DNA from: Megalobrama amblycephala
Taxonomy: Eukaryota > Chordata > Actinopteri > Cypriniformes > Xenocyprididae
Length of the DNA stretch: 64,000 nucleotides
Assembly (NCBI RefSeq): GCF_018812025.1
Contig: NC_063054.1
Location: 24,735,142 to 24,799,141, forward strand
Direction of reading: 5' to 3'
This document shows positions 35,084 to 45,461 of the stretch, one piece after another. The translations under genes and the position numbers were made by a program. A model generated the notes under the pieces. The model was not told the DNA's origin, did no database searches, and saw only the letters and a list, made by a program, of their open reading frames with translations. Within the stretch, counting starts at the first letter, position 1. Every line of letters begins with the position of its first letter.

Positions 35084-35101
35084 TGGTGCCGTGACCCAGA
35101 T
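35084..35101 (+). other. Primer binding site, tRNA-His-like (copy 1)
   Basis: TGGTGCCGTGACCCAGAT, four bases after the LTR. It differs at two positions from the complement of the vertebrate tRNA-His 3' end. Confidence 0.7.
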
Positions 35102-35243
35102 AGAGCTTCTCACCTCAATCCAGATTGAAACTTCAAGCACAACAAAGATCTGATCTAAAAGAAGATCCAGGCTGAATTTTCCTGTACACCCAAGGGTTGG
35201 TGAGTGATACTCTATCCAAAATAAGACCAGTACAAAGTTGTTA

Positions 35244-35646
35244 CCCTCTGCGCCGTCAGAGAAGAGTTAACAGACAGCTGTAGGGTTTGATTAACTAAGT
35301 TATCCTCTAAAAAATGTTCTTTTAGAGATGAATGTTATCCTCTGTTCAGGAAGGGAAGATTAGCATCACATGCTAATATTGGTTTATCCTCTGTAAAGTA
35401 AGGGAAGATTTATCCTCTGCTTTATAAGGGAAGGTTGTTTATCCTCTGTTTAATCAGGGAAGGTGGTGTGTTAACAGAATAGTCATCCTCTACTTTGCTA
35501 GAGAAGAAGGTTCATCCTCTGTTTAATTCAGGAAAGGTTACAACTGTTACAATGTGTTATCAAGTTGGTTCTACTCTGCTCACCAGAGAAGGGTGAATAC
35601 ATTACGATGTGTATTAACTAGGTTAACCTCTGCTCTGTCAGGGAAG
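35244..35646 (+). promoter_or_regulatory. Leader stem-loop array (copy 1)
   Basis: Ten short potential hairpins built on CCTCTG...CAGRGAAG, spaced about 25-55 bases apart, fill the leader between primer site and gag. In two units CTCTA pairs with TAGAG, a paired change that keeps the stem. Some units here (for example AAGGGAAG at 35345) have lost a pairing base, in line with decay of this copy. Confidence 0.55.
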
Positions 35647-35647
35647 T

Positions 35648-37072
35648 GTTGAAGTGTATTGTTGTGCCAGAAAGACATTACAAAATGTTGAGAAAGAATG
35701 CTAGACTAATTCCAACAACTGAGAAAGGTGGACTAGCCACCCCTTTATGGATAGATAGTGAGTTCAAATCATTGTTAGGAAAGCACATGGACTGAATAGT
35801 GACTGAGTCAGTCAGATTGGATTTGACAAAGAAATTTGGGATTCATCCAGAAAAAGTTTGGTCTATTGAAGAATGCAAAAAGGTACTTGGTGCTTGTATT
35901 CGGAAGAAAAATATGAAGGGCATTATCTGCTGCCACAGAGAATTTACTCTATCCATTGCACAAGAACAAATCCAATGTATTGCTAAGTTAGAAATGCAGA
36001 ACAAACAGTTGCACACTTGAGTGTCTTGTCTCACTTAGAAGTTGGGCCTTAACAAAGCCTCAACCAAATGTGACTCAAAAGACCAACAGTCAGATGAAAG
36101 CTATCCTGACTTAGTCTTTTTGTAGACTAGAGGGCAATAGCAATACTGGGTTCATGGATAAAGATGTAAATGCAGTTGAAGTGTGTGGAGCGAGACAAAA
36201 GGCTCAGAGTAGGGTAAAAAGGGTTGACACAGTTCCATCTGTAACCCCCATATTGCAGTTACAAGCAGTCAGTACCACTCTAGGTCCTGAAGACATAGAA
36301 AAATTTCTATGCACTGATGGCAAACTCTCAGCAAGTCTTTCTGAGTTTAGAAGAGAGTTGTCCAGAAAAATGAAGCTCTATGATATGTCCCTAGCTGAAG
36401 TCATCCAGCTAATGTCACAAATCTTGACAGAGTCAGAATTCAATGATTTTGAAAGTGCTGTAAATAATTCTGAGTTTCAGCATTCCAGCAAAGGCGAATT
36501 GAGAGAAGGAGTTCTGAAAGTGTTACAGAACCTTGTTGGACCAAGGGTGGACTGGTCAAAGATCACTAGTTGTTTACAGAAGAAGGATGAGACTGTAAGT
36601 GAGTGCACTGAAAGATTTTCTCAGTCAGCTGCTGCATACAGTGGAATAGCTGACACTCCAGAGAAGGTACTGGAGGATAATGGACCACTGGTCCGCATGT
36701 GGTTTGTTGGGCTTTTATCAGAATACAGAAATGCATTGCCTTTCTTAGAACTAACATGGTCCACTGGAACCCTGCAAAACAACTTTGATAGGTTAGCTAT
36801 TTGGAAAAGAGACTCAGATGTCAAGGCAAGAGTAAAGATTGCAGCAGCATCCTTTAAGGTCAAAACAGAGAATCGATAGAAACGTAAATGTAGAAGGCAA
36901 TTGTCATTACTGTGGTAAACCTGGACATTGGATGAAAGAGTGTAGGAAAAACAAAAAGACATTTAAAGAAATGAACAGCTTTACTCAGCTCCTACTCGGT
37001 CTACTTGCTACATTGAAACTGCCCCTCCCCTCTTCTCCAAACTCTTGGAGCAACAGCTTGCTGACATGCTAA
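35648..37072 (+). pseudogene. gag of the LTR element, copy 1 (broken)
   Basis: Corresponds to the intact gag at 40979-42412. In-frame stops are seen near 35794 (TGA), 36018 (TGA), about 36125 (TAG) and 36877 (TAG), with at least one frame change. The largest open pieces are 35799-36020, 36154-36879 and 36839-37072. The zinc knuckle (CX2CX4HX4C, CHYCGKPGHWMKEC) is still readable near 36903-36944. Gag is the structural protein that packages element RNA. This copy cannot make a full protein. Confidence 0.85.
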
Positions 37073-37080
37073 CCATTTGG

Positions 37081-38100
37081 GCTGTGAGTGCTTAATTTCC
37101 CAGTAATTTACAAGAAAGCTGAAAGACTCATTCTGAACAAAAAAAGTTGACTGTCACTTCCACCATTTGGGAGACACTGGTTAAGTACACTCACAGCCTT
37201 AAATGTTATGCTACAGCACACTTCATTCACTTATCCATCCTCTATGGGTTATGATGTCTGCTATAACTGATGTTTCATTGGAAGATGGAGATATAGCACA
37301 GTAAAGTTTGCAAATTAACTACAGGGAGAGAATAGGACACACAGACCAGTGAGGAGCCCAGGGAAGAACCAAAGTGCATAAGGCCTCGGGGGCCAACCCT
37401 GTGGTGAAGACTTCCTCATAGGTTTCCCCCTCTCAGTAGTTTATCCCCACCTTACTGGTCTATAGGTGTCAAATTGATTAAGACTAGGTTAAGAAAAAGA
37501 AGAACAAAACCACTATATGATCACAAGAAGTTTATTATGATAAGAGTTAGACATAAAAACTATACGATCATCAGAGGTCTAACGTACTAAAGTCTATTCA
37601 TGAATACTGCTGGTCTGCTGCTTTGTTTTCTTGTGTTGCAGGTATGTGTATATGCCATGACGTCTCATAAGCAGCACCTGGTGTAAAGCATCACCTCAGA
37701 TATCCATGTACAACCTTCATGACGACATGTAAGCAACTTGGAACAGACATGGAAATGCATTGGAGATGGACTCTACAGGGAACAGACTCCACAGATATTC
37801 AGGCGCCATGGACCTTTAGGACTTCCACGCTTATGCTACATGGTTTTCTGTGTCATCATGTAGTTTATACAACATGTTACCACCCTGCGTTGTATATGTG
37901 TGTCAACAGTATACTCAAGTTAAAGAATAACACTTATGTAAATGTTGCACATGACAGAATAAGATGTATGTGCCTGTAGCTGTTACAAGTTGCATGACTG
38001 GAAGATGGGACTTATGTTAACAAACATAGGTTATAGAAGGGATTTAAGAAGGTTTAAATTTGTTTTATGTGAGAGTTATTAGAACTCTCAAAGGGGGGAC
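37081..38100 (+). other. Post-gag region of copy 1, no pol
   Basis: About 1 kb between gag and the 3' LTR with no reverse-transcriptase, integrase or protease motif in any frame. One small frame (37719-37979) shares a well-kept stretch of about 45 codons with copy 2 (40061-40330), including LMLHGFLCHHVV. Whether it is translated is unknown. The polypurine tract ends at 38100. Confidence 0.6.
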
Positions 38101-38320
38101 TGTGGGATTAGAAATTTAAGAATCTGTTTAAGATCTGCTCATCCTACATCCTGACATAAACTCACATGAAATACTAAGGTGAAGCACATTGTATTTAGCA
38201 TTTTGAGGTAAGGATGACGACATTCTAAGGAGATCAAGGCAGGCAGCCCAGGTGTCTGAGACATTAACCTTTTGTCTTCATGCACTTCCTGACCATTTGG
38301 CATGACAAGCTCAAGATACA
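38101..38320 (+). repeat. 3' LTR of copy 1 (truncated)
   Basis: Begins TGTGGGATTAGAAATTTAAG and follows the first 220 bp of the 5' LTR, then switches at AAGATACA to LINE sequence. The promoter and polyadenylation parts are lost. Confidence 0.8.
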
Positions 38321-38513
38321 ACATGTATGTTGGACCCTATACCAACTAAGCTATTGAAAGAGATGCATCAAGAGGTCATAGATCCTCTTCTTAATATCGT
38401 CAATTCATCTTTGTCACTAGGATACGTACCAAAAACGTAAGCTGGCTATTATTAAACCTCTTATTAAAAAACCACAACTTGATCCTTGAGAATGTCAATT
38501 ACAGGCCGAAAAA
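38319..38513 (+). pseudogene. LINE ORF2 linker fragment, + strand
   Basis: Reads LDPIPTKLLKEM and VIDPLLNIVNSSLSLGY, the segment before the reverse transcriptase in L2/CR1-type LINEs. It is an inverted copy of 54240-54440 in the minus-strand LINE. A stop interrupts it after YVPKT. It abuts the 3' UTR of the oppositely oriented LINE near 38513. Confidence 0.7.
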
Positions 38514-38957
38514 GGAACCGGATCCAGGCCATATCCAGGTGAGACCTGCGGATCGCAACATTCAAAGTATTTATTTCAGTTCCATCCAGTTGAGGATCGT
38601 ATTCATCACGCCGGTATGGATGGTTGTTGAGGAACTGTGCCACTGGTTGTCGTGTTGATGAGGCCTTCACAGTGGATGATATAGTTGACTCAATCTCTGC
38701 TGATGCTTCAGGGCTGCGTTGTGGTTGTTTCAAGGCGCAGGTCCTTGGTCTCACCTGGATATGGCCCGGATCTGGTTGACTATGGTAAACCTCGGGATAA
38801 ACAGAAAGACTAATATTAGCGTAGATGCCATTCTTCTTCTGATGTAAGGAGTACATCTGGTGTGTATAGGAAGTGTTCCCAGTTCCGTCTGACCTAATTT
38901 ATGCAGCTTAATAATCCTTTAACGGATTTGAAAGTATAAATTGATAATGTGTTATGT

Positions 38958-39475
38958 TTATGCCAGGTTAAAGAGATGTGTTTTTAGTCTAGATTTAAAC
39001 TGACAGAGTGTGTCTGCTTCCCGAACAATGCTAGGAAGATTGTTCCAGAGTTTAGGTGCCAAATAGGAGAAGGATCTACCGCCTGCGGTTGATTTTGATA
39101 TTCTAGGTATTATCAGCTGGCCTGAATTCTGAGATCGCAATAGACGTGAAGGACTATAATGCATATTTAACAGGAAGCCAATGCAGTGTTGACAGAACTG
39201 GGCTAATATGGTCATACTTCCTAGTTCTAGTAAGAACTCTAGCTGCTGCATTTTGTACGAGCTGTAGTTTACTTATCAGGCGAGCAGAACAACCACCCAG
39301 TAAAGCATTACAGTAATCTAGCCTTGAGGTCATGAACGCATGAACTAATGGTTCTGCATTTTTCATTGAGAGCATATGTCGTAGTTTAGATATATTTTTA
39401 AGATGGAAGAATGCGGTTTTACAGATGTTAGTAACATGGCCTTCAAATGTAAAAATTTGGTGTCAAAGAGCACAC
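38958..39475 (-). pseudogene. LINE ORF2, C-terminal part
   Basis: Carries FMTSRLDYCNALL, LQLVQNAAARVLTRTRK, SPVLSTLHWLPV, then SYLAPKLWNNLPSIVREA and FKSRLKTHLFNLA before the stop. This is the standard C-terminal end of fish L2/CR1-type ORF2 proteins. A frame change around 39155-39180 breaks it. Its upstream neighbour in the element is at 51376 on the far side of the retrovirus-like insertion, and the shared ACAC makes the joint exact. Confidence 0.85.
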
Positions 39476-39493
39476 TGTAGTGATTTTTACTCC

Positions 39494-39922
39494 TGTTGGA
39501 AATCTCAGAAGCATAGACCAGGAGACTTTGGGATCTCTTGAAGCAGAAGTTACTCTTTATTGAGAAACACGCTGTGCGTCGCTGTGGTCATCCAAAATCT
39601 AACTAAGGCAGTGACTTGGTCGTTCATATACATTCAAGGGGGAGGGATACATAGAGCAGAGGTGTGGACAATCTAAACAAAGCATGCAAATGCAGTACAG
39701 GAGCCCATCAGCCCATTCCCTACATTTCCCAGCCATGATCTAATCAGCATAAATGTGTCATTCAAATGCATAGGTGCTAATCCAATCAGTCTGGCAGTAT
39801 CACCTATACCTTTACATTATCATAGAGACAAAAGCACTGCTGTATCTTGAGCTTGTCCTGCCAAATGGTCAGGATGTAGGATCCACAGATCTTAAACAGA
39901 TTCTTAAATTTGTAATTCCACA
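39494..39922 (-). repeat. 3' LTR of copy 2
   Basis: 429 bp. Minus strand TGTGGAATTAC ... TTTCCAACA. It follows the polypurine tract AAAGGGGGAAC (about 39923-39934, minus strand). Confidence 0.9.
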
Positions 39923-39934
39923 GTTCCCCCTTTG

Positions 39935-40978
39935 AGAGTTCTAATAACTCTCACATAATACAAATTTAAACCTTCTTAAATCCCTTCTATAACATATGTT
40001 TGTTAACATAAGTTCCATCTTCCAGTCATGCAACTTGTAACAGTTACAGGCACATACATCTTATTCTGTGTTGTGTCCAACATTTACATAAGTGTTGTTC
40101 TTTAACTTGAGTATACTGTTGACACACATATACAACGCAGGGTGGTAACATGTTGTATTAACTACATGATGACACAGAAAACCATGTAGCATAAGTGTGG
40201 AAGTCCTAAAAGTCCATGGCGCCTGAATATCTGTGGAGCCTGTTCCCCGTAGAGTCCATTTCCATGTTTGTCCCAAGATGATTCTTTGTCGTCGTGCAAC
40301 TCCGAGTTGCTCAGATGACTCCGTCATCATGAAGGTTGTTCATGGATATCTGAGGTGATGCTTTACACCAGGTGCTGCTTGTGAGACGTCATGGCATATA
40401 CACATACCTGCACACAAGAAAACAAAGAGACAGCAGACCAGCAGTATTCATGCATAGACTTTAGTACGTTACACCTCTGATGATCGTATAGTTTTTCTGT
40501 CTAACTCTGATCATCATAACCTTCTAGTGATCGTATAGTGGTTTTGTTCTTCTTTTTCTTAACCTAGTCTTAATCAATTTGACACCTATAGACCAGTAAG
40601 GTGGGGATAAACTGAGAGAGGGGGAAACCTATGAGGAAGTCTTCACCACAGGGTTTAGCCCCCGAGGCCTTATGCACTTCGGTTCTTCCCTGGGCTCCTC
40701 ACTGGTCTGTGTGTCCTATTCTCTCCCTGTAGTTAGTTTCCAAATTTAAGGTGCTACATCTCCATCTTCCATTGAAACATCAGTCATAGCAGACATCATA
40801 ACCCATTGAGGATGGATAAGTGAATGGTGTGTGCTGTAGCATAACATTTAAGGCTGTGAGTGTACTTAACCTGTGTCCCCAAATGGTGGAAGTGATAGTC
40901 AACTTTCTTTTGTTCAGAATGAGTCTTTCAGCTTTCTTGTAGATTACTGGGGAAATTAAACACTCACAGCCCAAATGG
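39935..40978 (-). other. Post-gag region of copy 2, no pol
   Basis: Non-coding or small-frame DNA that matches the same region of copy 1 closely, including the joint just after the gag stop. A frame at 40330-40061 (89 codons) shares about 45 residues with copy 1, including TFRTSTLMLHG and a run of Cys/His/hydrophobic residues. No polymerase motif in any frame. Confidence 0.6.
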
Positions 40979-42412
40979 TTAGCATGTCAGCAAGCTGCTG
41001 CTCCAAGAGTTTGGAGAAGAGGGGAGGGGCAGTTTCAATGTAGCAAGTAGACTGAGTAGGAGCTGAGTAAATCTGTTCATTTCTTTTAATGTCTTTTTGT
41101 TTTTCCTACACTCTTTCATCCAATGTCCAGGTTTACCACAGTAATGACAAGTGCCTTCTCTCTTAGGACATTTACGTTTCTGTCGATTCTCTGTGTTGAC
41201 CTTAAAGGATGCTGCTGCAATCTTTACTCTTGTCTTGACATCTGAGTCTCTTTCCCAAATAGCTAACCTATCCAAGTTGTTTTGCAGGGTTCCATTGGAC
41301 CATGTGAGGTCTAAGAAAGGCAATGCATTTCTGTATTCTGATGAAAGCCCATCAAACCACATGCGGACCAGTGGTCCATTATCCTCTAACACCTTCTCTG
41401 GAGTGTCAGCTATTCCACTGTATGCTGCTGCTGACTGACAAAATCTTTCAGTGTACTCACTTACAGTTTCATCCTTCTGTACACAACTAGTGATCTTTGA
41501 CCAGTCTACCTTTGGTCCAACAAGGTTCTGTAACACTCTCAGAACTCCTTCTCTCAATTCGCCTTTGCTGGAATGCTGAAACTCAGAATTATTTACAGCA
41601 CTTTCAAAATCATTGAATTCTGACTCTTTAAGGATTTGTGACATTAGCTGTGTGACTTCAGCTAGGGACATATCATAGAGCTTCATTTTTCTGGACAACT
41701 CTGTCCTAAACTCAGAAAATTTTCTATGCACTGATGGCAAATTCTCAGCAATTCTTTCTATGTCTTCAGGACCTATAGCGGTACTGACTGCTTGTAACTG
41801 CAGTATGGGGGTTACAGATGGAACTGTGTCAACCCCTTTTGCCCTACTCTGAGCCTTTTGTCTCACTCCACACACTTCAACTGCATTTACATCTTTATCC
41901 ATGAATCCAGTATTGCTATTGCCCTCTAGTATACAGAAACTCTGTAAGTCAGGATAGCTTTCATCTGACTGTTGGTCTTTTGAGTCACATTTGGTTGAGG
42001 CTTTGTTAAGGCCCAACTTCTGAGTGAGACGAGACACTCTAGTGTGCAACTTTTTGTTCTGCTCTTCTAACTTAGCAATACGTTGAATTTGGTCTTGTGC
42101 AATGGATAGAGTAAATTCTCTGTGGCAGCAGATAATGCCCATCATATTTTTCTTCCGAATACAAGCACCAAGTACCTTTTTGCATTCTTCAATGGACCAA
42201 ACTTTTTCTGGATGAATCCCAAATTTCTTTGTCAAATCCAATCTGACTGACTCAGTCACTATTGAGTCCATGTGTTTTCCTAACAATGATTTGAACTCAC
42301 TATCTGTCCATAAAGGGGTAGCTAGTCCACCTTTCTCAGTTGTTGGAATTAGTCTAGCGTTCTTTCTCAACATTTTGTAATGTCTTTCTGGCACAACAAT
42401 ACACTTCAACAC
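40979..42412 (-). CDS. Gag protein of the LTR element, copy 2 (open frame)
   Basis: A single open frame of 477 codons; the first ATG is codon 14 (42373), giving 464 residues, and the reading before it has no ATG. An N-terminal basic region is followed by a helical stretch with coiled-coil character (about residues 135-165), a Gln/Ser-rich linker, a capsid-like helical region (about 215-400) and one zinc knuckle CX2CX4HX4C (about 422-435). This is the layout of retroviral/LTR-retrotransposon Gag, which forms the particle and binds element RNA. The frame runs to a TAA at 40979, with no slippery continuation into pol because pol is absent. Its copy 1 relative has several stops. Which Gag family it belongs to is not clear from motifs alone. 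Confidence 0.85.
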   Translation of the reverse strand: MLKCIVVPERHYKMLRKNARLIPTTEKGGLATPLWTDSEFKSLLGKHMDSIVTESVRLDLTKKFGIHPEKVWSIEECKKVLGACIRKKNMMGIICCHREFTLSIAQDQIQRIAKLEEQNKKLHTRVSRLTQKLGLNKASTKCDSKDQQSDESYPDLQSFCILEGNSNTGFMDKDVNAVEVCGVRQKAQSRAKGVDTVPSVTPILQLQAVSTAIGPEDIERIAENLPSVHRKFSEFRTELSRKMKLYDMSLAEVTQLMSQILKESEFNDFESAVNNSEFQHSSKGELREGVLRVLQNLVGPKVDWSKITSCVQKDETVSEYTERFCQSAAAYSGIADTPEKVLEDNGPLVRMWFDGLSSEYRNALPFLDLTWSNGTLQNNLDRLAIWERDSDVKTRVKIAAASFKVNTENRQKRKCPKREGTCHYCGKPGHWMKECRKNKKTLKEMNRFTQLLLSLLATLKLPLPSSPNSWSSSLLTC

Positions 42413-42808
42413 TTCCCTGACAGAGCAGAGGTTAACCTAGTTAATACACATCGTAATGTATTCAACCTTCTCTGACGAGCAGAGTTGAAATAACTTGCTA
42501 CCACACTTCAACAGTTATAACCTTCCCTGAATTAACAGAGGATGAACCTTCTTCTCTAGCAAAGTAGAGGATGGCTATTCTGTTAACACACCACCTTCCC
42601 TGATAAAACAGAGGACAACACAAATTATTAGCACTTTACACTAATTCTTCCCTGCCTGAACAGAGGATACCTAATTATTAGCATGTGATGCTAAACTTCC
42701 CTGCCTAAACAGAGGATAAACTTCATCTCTAAAAGAACATTTTAGAGGATAACTTAGTTAACCAAACCCTACAGCTGTCTGTTAACTCCTCTCTGACGGT
42801 GCAGAGGA
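42412..42808 (-). promoter_or_regulatory. Leader stem-loop array (copy 2)
   Basis: Nine potential hairpins between primer site and gag on the minus strand. Examples in order: CCTCTGCACCGTCAGAGAGG, CCTCTGTTTAGGCAGGGAAG, CCTCTGTTCAGGCAGGGAAG, CCTCTACTTTGCTAGAGAAG, CCTCTGTTAATTCAGGGAAG. Most pair CTCTG with CAGAG or CAGGG (G-U allowed); two pair CTCTA with TAGAG. Loops differ in sequence while stems persist. The position suggests a role in RNA packaging, dimerisation or translation start. Confidence 0.65.
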
Positions 42809-42957
42809 TAACAACTTTGTACTGGTCTTAATGATTCTTTTGGATAGAGTATCACTCACCAACCCTTGGGTGTACAGGAAAATTCAGCCTGGATCTTCTT
42901 TTGGATCAGATCTTTGTTGTGCTTGAAGTTTCAATCTGGATTGAGATGAGAAGCTCT

Positions 42958-42975
42958 ATCCGGGTCACGGCACCA
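42958..42975 (-). other. Primer binding site, tRNA-His-like (copy 2)
   Basis: Minus strand TGGTGCCGTGACCCGGAT, four bases from the LTR. It complements the tRNA-His 3' end at 17 of 18 positions. Confidence 0.8.
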
Positions 42976-42979
42976 AAAC

Positions 42980-43408
42980 TGTTGGAAATCTCAGAAGCAT
43001 AGACCAGGAGACTTTGGGATCTCTTGAAGCAGAAGTTACTCTTTATTGAGAAACACGCTGTGCGTCGCTGTGGTCATCCAAAATCTAACTAAGGCAGTGA
43101 CTTGGTCGTTCATATACATTCAAGGGGGAGGGATACATAGAGCAGAGGTGTGGACAATCTAAACAAAGCATGCAAATGCAGTACAGGAGCCCATCAGCCC
43201 ATTCCCTACATTTCCCAGCCATGATCTAATCAGCATAAATGTGTCATTCAAATGCATAGGTGCTAATCCAATCAGTCTGGCAGTATCACCTATACCTTTA
43301 CATTATCATAGAGACAAAAGCACTGCTGTATCTTGAGCTTGTCCTGCCAAATGGTCAGGATGTAGGATCCACAGATCTTGAACAGATTCTTAAATTTGTA
43401 ATTCCACA
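42980..43408 (-). repeat. 5' LTR of copy 2
   Basis: 429 bp, essentially identical to the 3' LTR. On the minus strand it has TATATGAAC (near 43115) as a likely TATA element and AATAAAG (near 43041) as the polyadenylation signal. Confidence 0.9.
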
Positions 43409-45145
43409 CTCCATTCACCGGTGACGTAGTGATTTTTGATCACGTGTCACTTAAGGTGTGGTTATGAGTGTATCGGATGACCACTTCCCCCTTTTGTAAC
43501 ACGGGGCACCAGTTAAGAATGCTATCTCAACAATTTAAGAACACTCCAAAAAGAGCTGTTCAATAATTCAGAATTAATATAAAATGGAGGAAGTCGGTCA
43601 ACTGATTTATCTGAAGGATTTGTGAGAGTCCGGTCATCTAGTAGAGTCTTTGATCATTAACACAAGGAAGACACAGTTATAATAAAATCAATGAAATGTA
43701 TTAACAATAGACATGCAAGAGTAAATACCACAATGATGAATAATGAAATAATGTATATGCACTTCTAAAAGATAGTAAAATACTAATCAAAGGAGAATAC
43801 TGAATTAAAACAAAGAAACAAATAAATGAAGTGAACACAGAATGGATAGATGCAATGCTGTTGAACTGAATGTAGGATGGAAGAGAATTGTATGGGACTG
43901 CTTCTAATGGAAGCCACCTAATGGCGATAAATAATTGCTTATTTATCATTCAACAAATAATATCCCTATTATTTGTAACAAGCTGACCTCAAGTAACTGT
44001 TCTAATCTAAACAGGTTAGAAAAACATATGCTGCATGTATAAACTAATGCCAAATTCTCTAGGAAAGAGGTTTGGTAAGTTTATATTTACGTTCCACACA
44101 GTCGGGTGATCAATCCGGTAGCAGGGACGTCTTCCACTGATGATGCAGGCTGCGTGCGGTGGGAGGGCGCAGAGTTGCGATCCAGTAGTCGTGCCACGCT
44201 AGGCTGGAGGATGCTGAACTTCGGTTGCGCCAAGAGGGTCCTTTAGGATGGACTGGGCAGCTGAGTCAGATGAATCTTCACAGGTTCCCTTGAAGGCTGG
44301 CTGCGTCGCTGAGGAGCCGTGTGGTACAGGAAATGTCTGCCGATGCAGAGGTCCTTTGCGGACTGGGCTGCACTGCTGTAGGAGCCGTAAGGGTCAGATG
44401 AAGTCCCTCAATGCTGGGGCCCTTTTTGCAGCTAGAGTGCAGCTGAAAGCAATGTAAAAGGTTTTGCCCACCCTAGTGTGGAACTCATTTGCATAGCATA
44501 AAGTACAGTGTTAAAATAGTGTCTTTAACATTTTACCCATGCATTATTTCTTTACCAATCCTCTTTCAAATTATTAAAGGCATCGTAAGGAACAGATAGA
44601 CACCAAACACGATATGAAATGGTTAAATCATCGTCCATGCATCTGTTTATCTGTTAACAGGTCCCATGACCTGTTCTTTTAGCAGTCAGTAACCATTAAC
44701 ATAAACTCTGCTTTGCATGAAGATGGAATGGATGTGGCGCAGTTTAGATCAAATTAAGGCCTTCAAACATAGGTATGAATGGATTAAGATAGATCTCTGT
44801 GGCCTTTCTTTATTTCAGCCTCTGCTGCTCCATCCAGGGGGTCCTGAAGGAATTTTTATGGCAGTCCTTGGCTGAACCTTAGGAATGAGTTTGGTGGTTA
44901 GAGTCCATGTGTCGTCCAATGAGAAGTCCTCTTCTTGGTTTTGGTGGGTGCAGAAGGTCCCTCTTCCTCCTCTGGAAGAGGTGTCTGGTAGTTGTCCTAA
45001 CATCTTATCTGATGTTGCTGAACATTTATGTTCGTTCACCAAAGATCCAATCACAGTGTGGCACATCTTCTTACACACCAGCAGTTAGAGAGGGGCCCTG
45101 TCGTAAACTGGTCCCTGGAATGCCATCTTGACTGTTGTTCACAAC
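43409..45145 (-). repeat. 3' LTR of the retrovirus-like element (main part)
   Basis: Begins on the minus strand TGTTGTGAACA at 45145, right after the purine-rich GCAGGGGGGAGA. The last 18 bases of the LTR are at 39476-39493, on the far side of copy 2. Compared with the 5' LTR it has about 600 bp more (about 43525-44130), missing from the other LTR, and a further difference near 44340-44460. Confidence 0.85.
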
Positions 45146-45157
45146 ATCTCCCCCCTG
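45146..45157 (-). other. Polypurine tract of the retrovirus-like element
   Basis: Minus strand GCAGGGGGGAGA directly before the LTR start TGTTGTG. This is the expected primer for plus-strand DNA synthesis. 45158-45461, between it and env, has no recognisable frame. Confidence 0.75.
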
Positions 45158-45461
45158 CACGGACTGATCGAGGACCTGAAGTCGTTGATCTGGGCGGTGA
45201 ACTAAGAGGGGAACAGCAGGAACAAAACACAAACCTCACCTCATCCTTAGACCATTGGCATTTTGAGTAAACTATAATTCAACAGTTACAACTAAGTAAC
45301 ATCTTTAGTGAGTATAATAATGGTATCCTCTTTCAGGACTACTAAACAGGTTACACATGAATCTACATGTTAAGAAAAGAAAACTATAGATCAAAAAGAG
45401 AACTATAAAGACTATTCAGTGAGAGGGGTATAGGGAATAGAGCAGTCTCTATTTCTGCCTA

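Larger units (their letters stand above)
34435..38320 (+). mobile_element. Gag-only LTR element, copy 1 (decayed)
   Basis: Order on the + strand: 5' LTR (34435-35079), tRNA-His-like primer site, stem-loop leader, gag with several stops, about 1 kb without a long frame, polypurine tract (AAAGGGGGGAC ending at 38100), then a truncated 3' LTR (38101-38320). No protease, reverse transcriptase or integrase is visible. It lies between two pieces of a + strand LINE. No matching target duplication can be read because the 3' LTR is cut at AAGATACA. Confidence 0.85.
39494..43408 (-). mobile_element. Gag-only LTR element, copy 2 (young, complete)
   Basis: A complete 3915-bp element inserted in the 3' LTR of the retrovirus-like element, flanked by CTCC (39490-39493 and 43409-43412). 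The uninterrupted target is visible at 50326-50345. Its two 429-bp LTRs (39494-39922 and 42980-43408) appear to differ only at one base (A/G in CAGATCTTRAACAG), so the insertion is recent. It has primer site, leader array, open gag, post-gag region and polypurine tract but no pol. Confidence 0.95.

Noticed and set aside
35244..35646. CRISPR-like spacing of a short repeated motif
   Set aside because: The units are imperfect, variable in spacing, and lie in an LTR-element leader of a eukaryote; they fit stem-loops instead.
41151..41438. 95-codon frame on the + strand opposite gag
   Set aside because: Antisense shadow of the open gag frame; the corresponding antisense frame in copy 1 is equally unremarkable.
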